A stretch of 64,000 nt of DNA from Rhodoblastus sp963804045 (GTDB taxonomy: Bacteria; Pseudomonadota; Alphaproteobacteria; Rhizobiales; Beijerinckiaceae). A program made the translations under genes and the position numbers. The notes under the pieces are model-generated. The model searched no databases. It was not told the DNA's origin and saw only the letters and a list, made by a program, of their open reading frames with translations. Location of the stretch: assembly GCA_963804045.1 (NCBI GenBank), contig CAWDOR010000033.1, positions 62,001 to 126,000 on the forward strand. The letters are read 5' to 3'. Positions 50,846 through 60,234 of this stretch are shown one piece after another. The stretch's first letter is position 1. Each line of letters opens with the position of its first letter.

Positions 50846-52546
50846 ATGCCCCACGTCTCAGCACGTTTCCGCTTTTCCCTTTCCCTCACCCAGATGGTGC
50901 TCGCCTTGGCGGGCGCCGCATTGGCGGTCATGGCGCTGGGCACGGGCCTGGCGCTCTATAATTTCTACAATTCCACGCTGGAGCAGCGTCGCGCCGAATT
51001 GCGCAATGAGGTCGAGATGGCCTCTCAAATTCTGAGCATGGCGGTGAAGAATGCAGCGGGCGACCGGTCCGCGGCCATAGCGGCGGGTCTGGAGAAGTTG
51101 CGGCCGGTCCGCTTCGGGCAATCCGGCTATATTTTCGCCGTTTCGCTCGACGGCGTTTCGGTTTTATCGCCGATCACGCCCCGGGCCGAAGGCAAGAGCC
51201 TGTTGGGCGTCAAGGACAGCGGGGGCGGCGAGCCCTTCCGCGCCATGGTGAACCAGGCCAGGTCCGAGGGCGGCGGCTTCACCGCCTATCGCTGGGCGAA
51301 AGCCGGTCAGCAGGGCGATTTTTCCAAGCTTTCCTATGTCAAGGCGCTGCCGGATCTTGGGCTGATGGTCGGCAGCGGCGCCTATCTCGACGATGTTTTC
51401 GACGTGCTTCTCGGCGAGGCCTTGCGAATCGCGCTCTATGTCTCCCCGTTGGTGCTGTTTTTCGTCAGTCTGGCCTATTTCATTGGCCGTTTCATAGCGG
51501 GGCGGCTGAAGGGGATGACCGACGCTTTGCACGAAATGGCCCAGGGCAATTTCGAACTGGCGCCGCCGGGGCTGGAGCGTTCGGATGAATTGGGCGCCAT
51601 GGCGCGCGAGGTGGAAACGTTCAAGCAAAGCCTCAACGCCAAAAATCAGGCCGAGAGCGCCCAGCGGGCCGAACAGCGCCGCGCCGCGGCGCAGGCCCGT
51701 TCCGGCGAAATGCAGGCTCTGGCGCAGAGATTCGAGGCGGCGGTCGGCGGCGTGGTCGCGGCGGTCGCCGGCGCCGCCCACGATCTGGAGAGTTTCGCCC
51801 GCTCGCTGGCGCAGGAGGCGGGCTATACCGGCGAGCAGGCGGAAGCCGGCGCCAGGGCGGCGGAAATCGCCGCCGCCAATATTCGCTCGGTCGCCGCGGC
51901 GGCGGAACAATTGACCTATTCGGTCGAGGAAATTGGCGGGCAGGCGTCGCGCTCGCATGAGGTTTCGACCCATGCCGAAAGCGAGGCCGACACGACGCGC
52001 GGAAAAATGGAGGAACTGACCGGCGCGATCCAGCATATTGGCGGCATTGTCGAAATGATCACCGGCATCGCCCAGCAGACCAATATGCTGGCGCTTAACG
52101 CGACGATCGAGGCGGCGCGCGCCGGCGAGAGCGGACGCGGCTTCGCCGTGGTCGCGCAGGAAGTCAAATCGCTGGCCGAGCAGACCACCCGCGCCACAAC
52201 CGAGGTCGCCGAGCAGATCGCCCATGTGCAGCGCGCCTCGCAGGAGGCTGCAGGCTGCATCGGCCAGATGACCGACGCCACCCATGAGGTCAATTCCATC
52301 GCCACGGCGATCGCCACCTCGGTGAATTCGCAGGGCGACGCCACCCGCGAAATCGCGCAAAACGTCCAGGAGACCTCGGCGCGCACCGCGGAATTGAGCA
52401 AGGTGATGGAGGAGGTGCGCTCGGCCTCGCGGCAATCGGGCGAATCGGCCAATCGCGTCCTGCAATCGGTGATGGCGCTGGCCGGCCATACGCAAAAATT
52501 GCGCGAAGAGTGTGACGCCTTTCTCCAGCAGGTTCGGGCGGCTTAG
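50846..52546 (+). CDS. Methyl-accepting chemotaxis protein with single-Cache sensor, 566 aa
   Basis: Membrane chemoreceptor. First membrane segment 'MVLALAGAALAVMALGTGLAL' (about 16-36), a periplasmic sCache_2-like domain (about 40-190; 'GQSGYIFAVSLDGVSVLSP', 'KLSYVKALPDLGLMVGSGAY'), second membrane segment 'IALYVSPLVLFFVSLAYFIG' (about 197-217), HAMP, then the signalling domain with tip 'GIAQQTNMLALNATIEAARA' and 'GFAVVAQEVKSLAEQTTRAT'. The ATG at 50846 directly precedes the first segment. No C-terminal methylesterase-docking pentapeptide is seen (ends QQVRAA). Ligand unknown. Confidence 0.93.
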   Translation: MPHVSARFRFSLSLTQMVLALAGAALAVMALGTGLALYNFYNSTLEQRRAELRNEVEMASQILSMAVKNAAGDRSAAIAAGLEKLRPVRFGQSGYIFAVSLDGVSVLSPITPRAEGKSLLGVKDSGGGEPFRAMVNQARSEGGGFTAYRWAKAGQQGDFSKLSYVKALPDLGLMVGSGAYLDDVFDVLLGEALRIALYVSPLVLFFVSLAYFIGRFIAGRLKGMTDALHEMAQGNFELAPPGLERSDELGAMAREVETFKQSLNAKNQAESAQRAEQRRAAAQARSGEMQALAQRFEAAVGGVVAAVAGAAHDLESFARSLAQEAGYTGEQAEAGARAAEIAAANIRSVAAAAEQLTYSVEEIGGQASRSHEVSTHAESEADTTRGKMEELTGAIQHIGGIVEMITGIAQQTNMLALNATIEAARAGESGRGFAVVAQEVKSLAEQTTRATTEVAEQIAHVQRASQEAAGCIGQMTDATHEVNSIATAIATSVNSQGDATREIAQNVQETSARTAELSKVMEEVRSASRQSGESANRVLQSVMALAGHTQKLREECDAFLQQVRAA

Positions 52547-52604
52547 GCGGAACCTCGCATCGCGCGCCGGCGTTTGAGGGTTAGCCATCGGCTGGGAGCC
52601 CCGC

Positions 52605-53423
52605 ATGAGAGACGCGCCGCCGCTCGCCGCTATTCGCGGCCTGCTTCTCGATCTCGACGGCGTGGTCTATGTCCGCGATCGGCCTCTCGCCGGAGCGCTC
52701 GAGGCCATAGCGCTGTTGCGTGCGAAAAAAATTCCCTTTCGCTTTGTCACCAACACCACCCGAAAACCGCGCCGTCGGATTGTCGCAGATCTGGCGCGGC
52801 TCGGCCTTGCGGTCGATCCCGGCGATCTGTTCACGCCGGCGAGCCTGGTTCGCGATCATCTTGCCGCTGGCGGGCGAAAACCGTTTCTGCTTGTTCATCC
52901 CGATCTTCTGGAGGATTTCGACGGCTTGCCTCAGGGTGAAGACGCCGTGGTGCTCGGCGACGCCGGGGAGGCCTTCGCCTATGCCAGCCTCAACCGCGCC
53001 TTCCGGTTAATTCACGACGGCGCGGAATTTCTGGCGCTGGCGCGCAATCGCAATTTTCTCGATGGCGACGGCAAGTTGAGCCTCGACCTCGGCGGCTTCG
53101 TCGTCGGGCTCGAATATGCGGCGGAGCGCGAGGCGCGGGTGTTCGGCAAGCCGGCGGCGGCGTTTTTTCTAAGCGCCGTCGTGGCATTGGGTCTGGCGCC
53201 CAAGCAAGTGGCGATGATCGGCGATGACGCCGAGGCCGATGTCGGCGGCGCGCTCGCCGCGGGTCTCGCGGGCATTCTGGTGCGCAGCGGCAAATATAGG
53301 CCCGGCCAGGAGGCGCGCCTCCACCGGGCGCCGACGCTGATCGCCGACGATCTGGCGCAGGCGGTGGCGGCTTTGCTCGATCAGATGGACTTCAGCCGGC
53401 CGTCGGCCCCGACCGCACGGTAG
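52605..53423 (+). CDS. HAD-superfamily hydrolase, subfamily IIA, 272 aa
   Basis: Phosphatase-like protein with type IIA cap. Motif I 'LLLDLDGVVYVRDRP' with nucleophile Asp16; motif II 'FVTNTTRKP' near residue 48; motif III Lys in 'FGKPAAAFF' near 183; motif IV 'MIGDDAEADVGGALAAGLAG' near 205-225. Similar to the PGP/LHPP-like group; substrate unknown. ATG at 52605. Its 3' end overlaps the convergent hisI by 43 bases. Confidence 0.9.
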   Translation: MRDAPPLAAIRGLLLDLDGVVYVRDRPLAGALEAIALLRAKKIPFRFVTNTTRKPRRRIVADLARLGLAVDPGDLFTPASLVRDHLAAGGRKPFLLVHPDLLEDFDGLPQGEDAVVLGDAGEAFAYASLNRAFRLIHDGAEFLALARNRNFLDGDGKLSLDLGGFVVGLEYAAEREARVFGKPAAAFFLSAVVALGLAPKQVAMIGDDAEADVGGALAAGLAGILVRSGKYRPGQEARLHRAPTLIADDLAQAVAALLDQMDFSRPSAPTAR

Positions 53424-53773
53424 AAACAGCTCTTGCGTCCGGTATGGCAGGCCTTGCCGTCGCCGCCGGCCTCGACCCGCACCAGCAAAGCGTCCTGATC
53501 GCAATCGACGCGCAGATCGATCAAGCGCTGCACCTGTCCGGACGTGTCGCCCTTGCGCCAAAGCGCGTTGCGCGAGCGCGACCAGTAATGGACGACCCCG
53601 GTCTCAAGAGTCTTTTGCAGCGCCAATTCATTCATATAGGCGAGCATCAGGATTTCGCCGGTTGCCGCCTCCTGGGTGACGCAGACGATCAGCCCGTTGG
53701 CGTCGAATTTCGGCGTGAACTCGGGGCCTTCTTCCAGTTCATGCTTGTCGGCGGGGGGAGGGGAGAAGGACAT
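53381..53773 (-). CDS. hisI: Phosphoribosyl-AMP cyclohydrolase, 130 aa
   Basis: Third step of histidine synthesis. 'LIVCVTQEAATGEILMLAYM' near residue 28-47, 'ETGVVHYWSRSRNALWRKGD' near 58-77 (zinc-site region with 'TSGQVQ'), 'DLRVDCDQDALLVRVE' and 'ACHTGRKSCFYR', containing the Cys ligands. Short single-function form without HisE. ATG at 53773, eight bases after folE, so the two are probably co-transcribed. Confidence 0.96.
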   Translation of the reverse strand: MSFSPPPADKHELEEGPEFTPKFDANGLIVCVTQEAATGEILMLAYMNELALQKTLETGVVHYWSRSRNALWRKGDTSGQVQRLIDLRVDCDQDALLVRVEAGGDGKACHTGRKSCFYRAVGADGRLKSI

Positions 53774-53780
53774 GCGTCGC

Positions 53781-54416
53781 CTATCGCCCGCGCACCAGAT
53801 TGAAAAATCTGGCCTGTTCGGCGGGATCGGTCTTGAAGGGACCGGAGAACTGCATGGTCACGGTCAGCGCGCCGGGCTTGCGCACGCCGCGCATGGACAT
53901 GCACATATGCTCGGCCTCGATCAGCACAGCCGCGCCGCGCGCATGCAGGCGGGCGTCGAGCGCGGCCAGAATTTGCGCGGTCATGGCCTCCTGGGTTTGC
54001 AGGCGGCGGGCGTAAATATCGACGAGACGGCCAAGCTTGGACAGGCCGAACACCCCGCCGTCGGGGTAATAGGCGATATGGGCGCGGCCGAAAAAGGGCG
54101 CCATATGGTGTTCGCAATGCGAATGGAAGGGGATGTCGCGCACCAGAACCAGCTCGCCATAGCCCTCGACCTCCTCGAACACGGTGTCGAGCACTTCGGC
54201 GGGATCCTGGGCATAGCCGGCGAACAATTCCTCGTAAGCGCGGGCGACGCGCGCCGGCGTGTCGCGCAGGCCCTCTCGGCTCGGATCGTCGCCCGCCCAG
54301 GCGAGCAATGTGGCGACGGCCGCCTCGGCCTCCTCGCGCGTCGGGCGGCGCGGCGGCTTTTCGTCATTGCCGGCGCGCTCGCGTTCGGGGCGGGCCGATT
54401 TCACCACATCGTCCAA
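53781..54416 (-). CDS. folE: GTP cyclohydrolase I, 211 aa
   Basis: First enzyme of tetrahydrofolate synthesis. Zn ligands and active-site motifs: 'REGLRDTPARVARAYEELFA' near residue 48-67, 'DIPFHSHCEHHMAPFFGRAH' near 95-115, 'GLSKLGRLVDIYARRLQTQE' near 125-145, and 'AEHMCMSMRGVRKPGA' near 170. The start is taken as TTG at 54416 (reads MDDVVKSA...) because GGAGAG lies six bases upstream; a TTG at 54440 is possible. Upstream gene of hisI. Confidence 0.95.
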   Translation of the reverse strand: MDDVVKSARPERERAGNDEKPPRRPTREEAEAAVATLLAWAGDDPSREGLRDTPARVARAYEELFAGYAQDPAEVLDTVFEEVEGYGELVLVRDIPFHSHCEHHMAPFFGRAHIAYYPDGGVFGLSKLGRLVDIYARRLQTQEAMTAQILAALDARLHARGAAVLIEAEHMCMSMRGVRKPGALTVTMQFSGPFKTDPAEQARFFNLVRGR

Positions 54417-54525
54417 GGAATCTCTCCAGAAGCGGCGCAAATGCGCCTCGTTCGATAAATATAGACCTTGCCCGGGCGATTTCCAGTCCCGCTTGGGCTG
54501 ACGGCGCGCGTCCTCGGACTCGGCG

Positions 54526-56337
54526 TCAGATCGGGGCCGTCGCCTTTTTCAACCAGGCCTTTTCTACGGCATCGAGCAGAGGGCTCAGCTTTTTGCGCAC
54601 ATGGGCGTGAAAACCGTTGAGCCAGGCTTTTTCCCCGGCGTCGAGCATTTTGGCGTCCACGGGCCTCAAGTCGATAGGGGCCAGCGTGAGAGTCTCGAAG
54701 CCGAGCATGGCGCGTTCGCCGCCAGGTATGGGCCGCTCTTCCACGGCGATGAGATTTTCGATGCGAATGCCGAAGGCGCCCTCGCGGTAAAAGCCTGGCT
54801 CATTGGAGAGGATCATGCCCGGCTCCAGCGCCACGCCGCCCATTTTCGAAATGCGCTGCGGTCCCTCATGCACGGAGAGATAGGCGCCGACGCCATGGCC
54901 GACGCCATGGTCGAAATCCAGCCCCGCCCGCCACAGCGGCAGCCGCGCCAGAGCGTCGAGCTGGGCGCCGGTCGTTCCATGCGGGAACACCGCCCGTCCG
55001 ACGGCGATATGGCCCTTGAGCACGCGCGTATAGGCGTCGATGAAGGCCCGGCTGGGCCTGCCCACCGTCACGGTGCGGGTGACGTCGGTCGTGCCGTCGA
55101 GATATTGGCCGCCGGAATCGACGAGATAGACGCCCTTGCCGATTTTGGCGTCGGAATTGTCGGTGACCCGGTAATGCGGCAGCGCCGCATGGGGGCCGAA
55201 AGCCGAAATGGTCGGGAACGACAGATCCTTGAGCGCGCCCGTGTCGCGCCGGAAGGTTTCCAGCGCCTTGGCGGCGGAAATTTCGGTGAGCTTTCCCAGA
55301 GGCGCGGTCTTGTCGAACCAGCACAGAAACCGCGTCAGCGCCGCGCCGTCACGCAAATGGGCGGCGCGGGCGCCGGCCAGTTCGGCGGCGTTCTTGCGCG
55401 CCTTCATCAAGGCGATGGGGCTGGCGGCCAGCTCGACGCTCCCGCCGGCGCCGGAGAACATCTGGGTCAAGGCGGCGGGGACGGTGGCGGAATCGAACAG
55501 GATTTTCTTGTTTTTCGCGCCCAGCGCGCGCAAATCATCCGCCAGAGCCTCGGGCGCGGCGAGATCGGCCAGCCGCGCCAGCGCCTTGGCCGTGGGCGGC
55601 CGGAGTTTTTCCGGCGCCAAAAACAGCTTGGGGCGCCCCTTGGCGAAAATCAGGGCGAAGCCGAGCGCAATCGGCGTGTGGCCGACATCGGCCCCGCGCA
55701 GATTGAACGCCCAGGCGAGATCGTGGGGATCGCTGACCAGAAAAGCGTCGTCGCGCAGCGCCCCGGCGATGCGGGCCAGCTTGGCTTCAGCTTTTTCTCC
55801 CGCGTATTTCAAGGGATGCAGGCTCACCGCGCCTTGCGGCGCAGCCGGGCGATCCGTCCATAGCGAGTCAATGGGATTGGCGGCGACCGCGACCATTTCG
55901 GCGCCGGCCTTTTGCGCGGCGGCCTCGTAGCGGGCGATCTGGGCTGGCGTGTGCAGCCAGGGATCGTAGCCGATCCGCGCCTTTTTTTTCGCCTCCCGCG
56001 CCAGCCAGTCGGCCGGAGCGCAGGATTCCAGCGGCGTGACCGCGAAAGCGCTGGCGTCCACCTGCTCGCGCGCCTGGATCGTATAGCGGCCGTCGACGAA
56101 AATCGCCGCCTTGTCGCGCAGCGCGATGGCGAAGCCGGCGCTGCCGGTGAAACCGGTCAGCCAGGCCAGCCGCTCCTCGCCGGGCGGGACATATTCGTTC
56201 TGATGCGCGTCGGCGCGGGGGATGAGAAAGCCGTCGAGTTTTTGCGCCTTCAGCGCGGCGCGCAGTCGTTTCAGGCGGGGCGCGCCAAGCGTGGGATCGG
56301 CGCTATCGGCGAAGGTCTGGTACAGGGAGTCGAACAT
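54526..56337 (-). CDS. pepP: Xaa-Pro aminopeptidase (M24B), 603 aa
   Basis: Long form of aminopeptidase P with two creatinase-like N-terminal domains (about 15-300) and the metallopeptidase domain (about 310-560). Metal ligands are seen in 'YLVDSGGQYLDGTTDVTRTV' (the two Asp), 'GVGHGVGAYLSVHEGPQ' (His), 'ILSNEPGFYREGAFGIRIEN' (Glu) and the final Glu in 'GFETLTLAPID'. Removes N-terminal residues before proline. ATG at 56337, divergent from ppsR. Confidence 0.94.
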   Translation of the reverse strand: MFDSLYQTFADSADPTLGAPRLKRLRAALKAQKLDGFLIPRADAHQNEYVPPGEERLAWLTGFTGSAGFAIALRDKAAIFVDGRYTIQAREQVDASAFAVTPLESCAPADWLAREAKKKARIGYDPWLHTPAQIARYEAAAQKAGAEMVAVAANPIDSLWTDRPAAPQGAVSLHPLKYAGEKAEAKLARIAGALRDDAFLVSDPHDLAWAFNLRGADVGHTPIALGFALIFAKGRPKLFLAPEKLRPPTAKALARLADLAAPEALADDLRALGAKNKKILFDSATVPAALTQMFSGAGGSVELAASPIALMKARKNAAELAGARAAHLRDGAALTRFLCWFDKTAPLGKLTEISAAKALETFRRDTGALKDLSFPTISAFGPHAALPHYRVTDNSDAKIGKGVYLVDSGGQYLDGTTDVTRTVTVGRPSRAFIDAYTRVLKGHIAVGRAVFPHGTTGAQLDALARLPLWRAGLDFDHGVGHGVGAYLSVHEGPQRISKMGGVALEPGMILSNEPGFYREGAFGIRIENLIAVEERPIPGGERAMLGFETLTLAPIDLRPVDAKMLDAGEKAWLNGFHAHVRKKLSPLLDAVEKAWLKKATAPI

Positions 56338-56454
56338 TCGGCCAGATTAACCCGATTTTGCTCCGTCGCGAAACTGCACGGGGCTGCACGCCGCGCGCAA
56401 ATGAGGCTAAGCTGATTTTCGCCTTCAGAGTCCCGCCGCGAGAGTCCCGAAAAA

Positions 56455-57285
56455 ATGAGCCGCAACTATTTCCACCTGCATCTGGTCTCCGACTCCACCG
56501 GCGAGACGCTGATCGCGGTCAGCCGGGCGGTGGTGGCGCAATATCAGGGCGTGGTGTCGATCGAACATGTCTATCCGCTGGTGCGCAACGCCGACCAGTT
56601 GGCGCGGGTCATCACCGAGGTCCAGTCGGCGCCGGGCATCGTGCTCTATACGCTGGTGGACCAGCAGCTCAGCGAGGCGCTACAGGCGGCCTGCAACGAG
56701 GTGGGGGCGGTGTCGCTGTCGGTGCTGGAGCCGATCGTCAATCTGTTCCATTCCTATCTCGGCCCGGCGCAAAGCCCGCGTCCCGGCGCCCAGCACACGC
56801 TGAATTCGGAATATTTCCGCCGCATCGACGCGCTGAACTACACAATGGCCCATGACGACGGCCAGATGACCGACGATTTCGAGAGCGCCGACGTGGTGCT
56901 GCTCGGCGTCAGCCGCACGTCGAAAACGCCGACGAGCATTTATCTCGCCAATCGCGGCGTCAAGACCGCCAATCTACCGCTGGTGCCGGGGGCGCCGATT
57001 CCTGAGTCGGTGTTCAATCTCAAGCGGCCGCTGGTGGTGGGCCTGTTCGCCTCGCCGGAGCGCATCGTGCAAATTCGCGAGAACCGGCTGCTGTCGCTCA
57101 ACGCCGACGACAAGACCGATTATGTCGACCGCCACATGGTCGCCGACGAGATCAACCAGTCAAAGCGGCTGTTCAACGAGCGCAAATGGCCGATGATCGA
57201 CGTCACCCGCCGCTCGATCGAGGAGACGGCGGCGGCGATCATGGACCTGCACCGCACCCATCAATTGCAGTTCATCGCGGAATAG
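56455..57285 (+). CDS. ppsR: Pyruvate, phosphate dikinase/PEP synthase regulatory protein (DUF299), 276 aa
   Basis: Bifunctional ADP-dependent kinase/phosphorylase that switches PPDK or PEP synthase on and off. 'FHLHLVSDSTGETLIAVSRA' at the N-terminus, the P-loop 'VLLGVSRTSKTPTSIYLANR' near residue 147-167, 'GLFASPERIVQIRENRL' near 198 and 'YVDRHMVADEINQSKRLF' near 223 are diagnostic. In alphaproteobacteria this gene usually lies near hemE, maf, aroE, coaE or dnaQ; here it is between pepP and prmA. ATG at 56455. Confidence 0.95.
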   Translation: MSRNYFHLHLVSDSTGETLIAVSRAVVAQYQGVVSIEHVYPLVRNADQLARVITEVQSAPGIVLYTLVDQQLSEALQAACNEVGAVSLSVLEPIVNLFHSYLGPAQSPRPGAQHTLNSEYFRRIDALNYTMAHDDGQMTDDFESADVVLLGVSRTSKTPTSIYLANRGVKTANLPLVPGAPIPESVFNLKRPLVVGLFASPERIVQIRENRLLSLNADDKTDYVDRHMVADEINQSKRLFNERKWPMIDVTRRSIEETAAAIMDLHRTHQLQFIAE

Positions 57286-57292
57286 GGGCGCC

Positions 57293-58216
57293 TCAGGCGC
57301 CGCCGCGCCGCAACAGCAGCGTCGCCCAGCCGTCGATATGGCGGCGGTGGGCGATGGCGAAACCCTGGGCCGCCCAGGCCGAGGCCACGCCCGGCACGTC
57401 GCGCAACAGCATGCCCGAGAGCACCACATCGGCCTCCCGCGTCGCCAGCAGCGCCAGGCTCGGCGCCAGCATTTTCAGCGGCTTGGCCAGAATATTGGCG
57501 AAAATCAGGTCATAGGCGCCGGGCTTCCACAGCGCCGGATGGGCGGCGCCGCGCGCCTGCACCGGATGCAGCCAGGGCCCGGCCTTGTTGAGCAGGGCGT
57601 TGGCGCGGGTCGCGGCGACCGCGTCGGCGTCAATGTCGCCGGCGGCGATGTTTTGCCTGAGGGCGCGGGCGGCGGCCAAGGCCAAAACCCCGGTGCCGCA
57701 GCCGACATCGAGAATATTGCGCGGACGCCGGCGTTTGAGGATGTCGTCGAGGAACAGCAGGCAGCCGCGCGTGGTGCCGTGATGACCGGTGCCGAAGGCC
57801 AGCGCCGCCTCGATTTCCAGCCCTATGTCATTGGTCTTGACGCTGGCGCGGTCATGGGAGCCATGGACGACGAAACGCCCGGCGCGCACCGCCGAAAGCC
57901 CCTCCAGCGAGGCGGCGATCCAGTCTTTCTGCAAGACGCGGCCAAATTCGATCTTTTGCGCCAGATCCTCGCCTACGGCGCAAGCCGCCAGCGCGCGCAG
58001 ATTGTCCTCGTCCGGCTCCGAGCCAAAATAGATCTCGACCAGCCAGGGCGTCGCCGCCCAGCTCTCGGTCGAGGCCTTTTCCTCGAAGGCGGCGGCGGCC
58101 GTCTCGGCGGGGTCGAAGGTCTCGACGACGAGATCGGCCAGGGCGCGGGCTTCCGCCTCGGCGCAGCGCAGCCGCATGACAAAGGCGGCGTTATTGGGGG
58201 GCAATCCTTCGAGCAT
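57293..58216 (-). CDS. prmA: Ribosomal protein L11 methyltransferase, 307 aa
   Basis: SAM-dependent enzyme methylating L11. A PrmA N-terminal domain (about 1-115) leads to the Rossmann domain: 'ALAFGTGHHGTTRGCLLFLD' near residue 140-160, SAM motif I 'NILDVGCGTGVLALAAARAL' near 170-190, and 'DLIFANILAKPLKMLAPSLA' near 240, with the NILA motif. ATG at 58216. A minisatellite lies about 30 bases upstream, in its probable promoter. It converges on ppsR with a seven-base gap. Confidence 0.94.
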   Translation of the reverse strand: MLEGLPPNNAAFVMRLRCAEAEARALADLVVETFDPAETAAAAFEEKASTESWAATPWLVEIYFGSEPDEDNLRALAACAVGEDLAQKIEFGRVLQKDWIAASLEGLSAVRAGRFVVHGSHDRASVKTNDIGLEIEAALAFGTGHHGTTRGCLLFLDDILKRRRPRNILDVGCGTGVLALAAARALRQNIAAGDIDADAVAATRANALLNKAGPWLHPVQARGAAHPALWKPGAYDLIFANILAKPLKMLAPSLALLATREADVVLSGMLLRDVPGVASAWAAQGFAIAHRRHIDGWATLLLRRGGA

Positions 58217-58243
58217 GGCGGGGCAATTAGCACGGACGCCGCG

Positions 58244-58303
58244 CCAAGTCGATCTGGGCCAAGTTGATCTGGGCCAAGTCGATCTGCGTCAAGGCGATCT
58301 TGC
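58244..58303. repeat. 15-bp tandem repeat, four units
   Basis: Units CCAAGTCGATCTGGG, CCAAGTTGATCTGGG, CCAAGTCGATCTGCG and TCAAGGCGATCTTGC lie end to end at 58244, 58259, 58274 and 58289. It is between the divergent prmA start and the Cys-rich peptide gene. Confidence 0.9.
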
Positions 58304-58346
58304 GCGCCGCGCAAGGACGGCTAGATTGGGATGTGTGGAGGGCGGT

Positions 58347-58589
58347 ATGCGCCGAATTCTTTTGTTAGCCATTTGCCTGTTCGCCGCGCCTGCCTTCGCC
58401 AACTCGCCCAGGCCCGAGCCCATGCCGGCGCCCAAAACGCCGCCTGCGCAGGCTTTTGGCGCGTCCCATCCAGACTGTCAGGAATGGACCGACGGCTGCG
58501 TGGTCTGTGTGCGTGGCAAAGCCTGCTCGACGCCGGGCATCGCCTGTACGCCGCATGAGCCGGTCTGCTCCACGGCCACAAAAAAATAG
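58347..58589 (+). CDS. Secreted Cys-rich mini-protein, 80 aa
   Basis: Signal peptide (MRRILLLAICLFAAPAFA) cleaved near residue 18-19. A Pro-rich linker 'RPEPMPAPKTPPAQAF' leads to a compact region with six Cys: 'DCQEWTDGCVVCVRGKACST' then 'GIACTPHEPVC'. The odd-free, even Cys count suggests three disulphides in the periplasm or outside. No family named. ATG at 58347 follows GGAGGG. It ends about 40 bases before rnpB. Confidence 0.75.
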   Translation: MRRILLLAICLFAAPAFANSPRPEPMPAPKTPPAQAFGASHPDCQEWTDGCVVCVRGKACSTPGIACTPHEPVCSTATKK

Positions 58590-58627
58590 CCGGATTGCGC
58601 CTGGAGCATAAAAAGCCTAAGCACGGG

Positions 58628-59023
<396 letters not shown>

Positions 59024-59297
59024 TCAAATTTCTCCCGGTGGACAGTTTCCTTTGCGGCAAGCCGCTGAAGGTCAAGGTCTTCCCTGTGTCAACAAAGTCT
59101 TAAGGCTAACGGTGGTTTAATCTGCCGCGAAGCCTTGTCCGAAAACCCCGCGTTGACGCCCCGATATGACGCATGTTAGCCAGCCGAAACTCCCGCGCCG
59201 CGGCGATGCGCCGGCGCCTGCGACTCGTCGGCGCGCAGGCGCCCCAGGAAGTCATGTCCGATCCATCAAAAAACTCCATCCGCCGGCGAGGCTGTCG

Positions 59298-60233
59298 ATG
59301 AGCGAAACGCCGCATGTCCCCGTCATGCTCGCGGAAGTCCTGGAGGCGCTCGACGTCGCCCCCGGAAAAAAATTCATCGACGGCACCTTTGGCGCCGGCG
59401 GTTATACGCGCGCCATTCTGCAGCGCGGCGGCGAGGTTTTGGCGCTGGATCGCGATCCCACGGCCATTGCGGCGGGGCAAAAACTGGTCGCCGAATCGCA
59501 GGGGCGGCTGCGTTTGGCCGAAACCCGTTTCTCGCAAATGGAACAGGCGGCGGCGGGCGAAAAATTCGACGGGGTCGCGCTGGATATTGGCGTCTCCTCC
59601 ATGCAGTTCGACCAGGCCGAGCGCGGCTTCTCGTTCCGCTTCGACGGTCCCCTGGACATGCGCATGTCCGGCAAGGGGCGCAGCGCCGCCGACCTGGTCA
59701 ATGAGCTGGAAGAAGCCGATCTCGCCAATCTGATCTATCTCTATGGCGAGGAGCGCGGCTCGCGCCGCGTCGCCAAATTCATCTGCGCAGAGCGCCTGAA
59801 CGGCCCGATCCAGACCACGTTGCAATTGGCGCGGATCGTCGCTCGCGCCATTCCCGCGCGGCCCCAGGACATTCATCCGGCGACCAAGACCTTTCAGGCC
59901 CTGCGCATCGCGGTCAACGAGGAGCTGGACGAGCTGACCCGCGCACTGGAAGCCGCCGAGCGCCTGTTGAAGCCGGGCGGACGGCTGGCGGTGGTGACCT
60001 TCCATTCGCTGGAAGACCGGATCGTCAAAAAATTCTTCGCCGATCGCGGCGGTCGGGGGCGCGCCGTTTCGCGGCTGCTTCCCGGCGAGATCGCGCCGCC
60101 CGAACCGACTTTTATGCTGCGCGGGCATCAACCGGTCGCGGCGAGCGCCGAAGAGGCGCGACGCAATCCGCGCGCCCGTTCCGCCAAATTGCGCTGGGCC
60201 GAGCGTCTGTCCAACCCTGCGCGGGAGGCCTGA
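59298..60233 (+). CDS. rsmH: 16S rRNA (cytosine-1402-N4) methyltransferase RsmH, 311 aa
   Basis: First protein gene of the division/cell-wall cluster. 'HVPVMLAEVLEAL' opens the protein, 'FIDGTFGAGGYTRAIL' is SAM motif I near residue 26-41, then 'GVALDIGVSSMQFDQAERGF' near 95-115, 'GPLDMRMS', 'TKTFQALRIAVNEELDEL' near 200 and 'VVTFHSLEDRIVKKFF' near 235. ATG at 59298 has GAGG upstream; an ATG at 59166 would add 44 non-conserved residues and lacks a ribosome binding site. No mraZ precedes it. ftsL starts two bases after its stop. Confidence 0.95.
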   Translation: MSETPHVPVMLAEVLEALDVAPGKKFIDGTFGAGGYTRAILQRGGEVLALDRDPTAIAAGQKLVAESQGRLRLAETRFSQMEQAAAGEKFDGVALDIGVSSMQFDQAERGFSFRFDGPLDMRMSGKGRSAADLVNELEEADLANLIYLYGEERGSRRVAKFICAERLNGPIQTTLQLARIVARAIPARPQDIHPATKTFQALRIAVNEELDELTRALEAAERLLKPGGRLAVVTFHSLEDRIVKKFFADRGGRGRAVSRLLPGEIAPPEPTFMLRGHQPVAASAEEARRNPRARSAKLRWAERLSNPAREA

Positions 60234-60234
60234 C

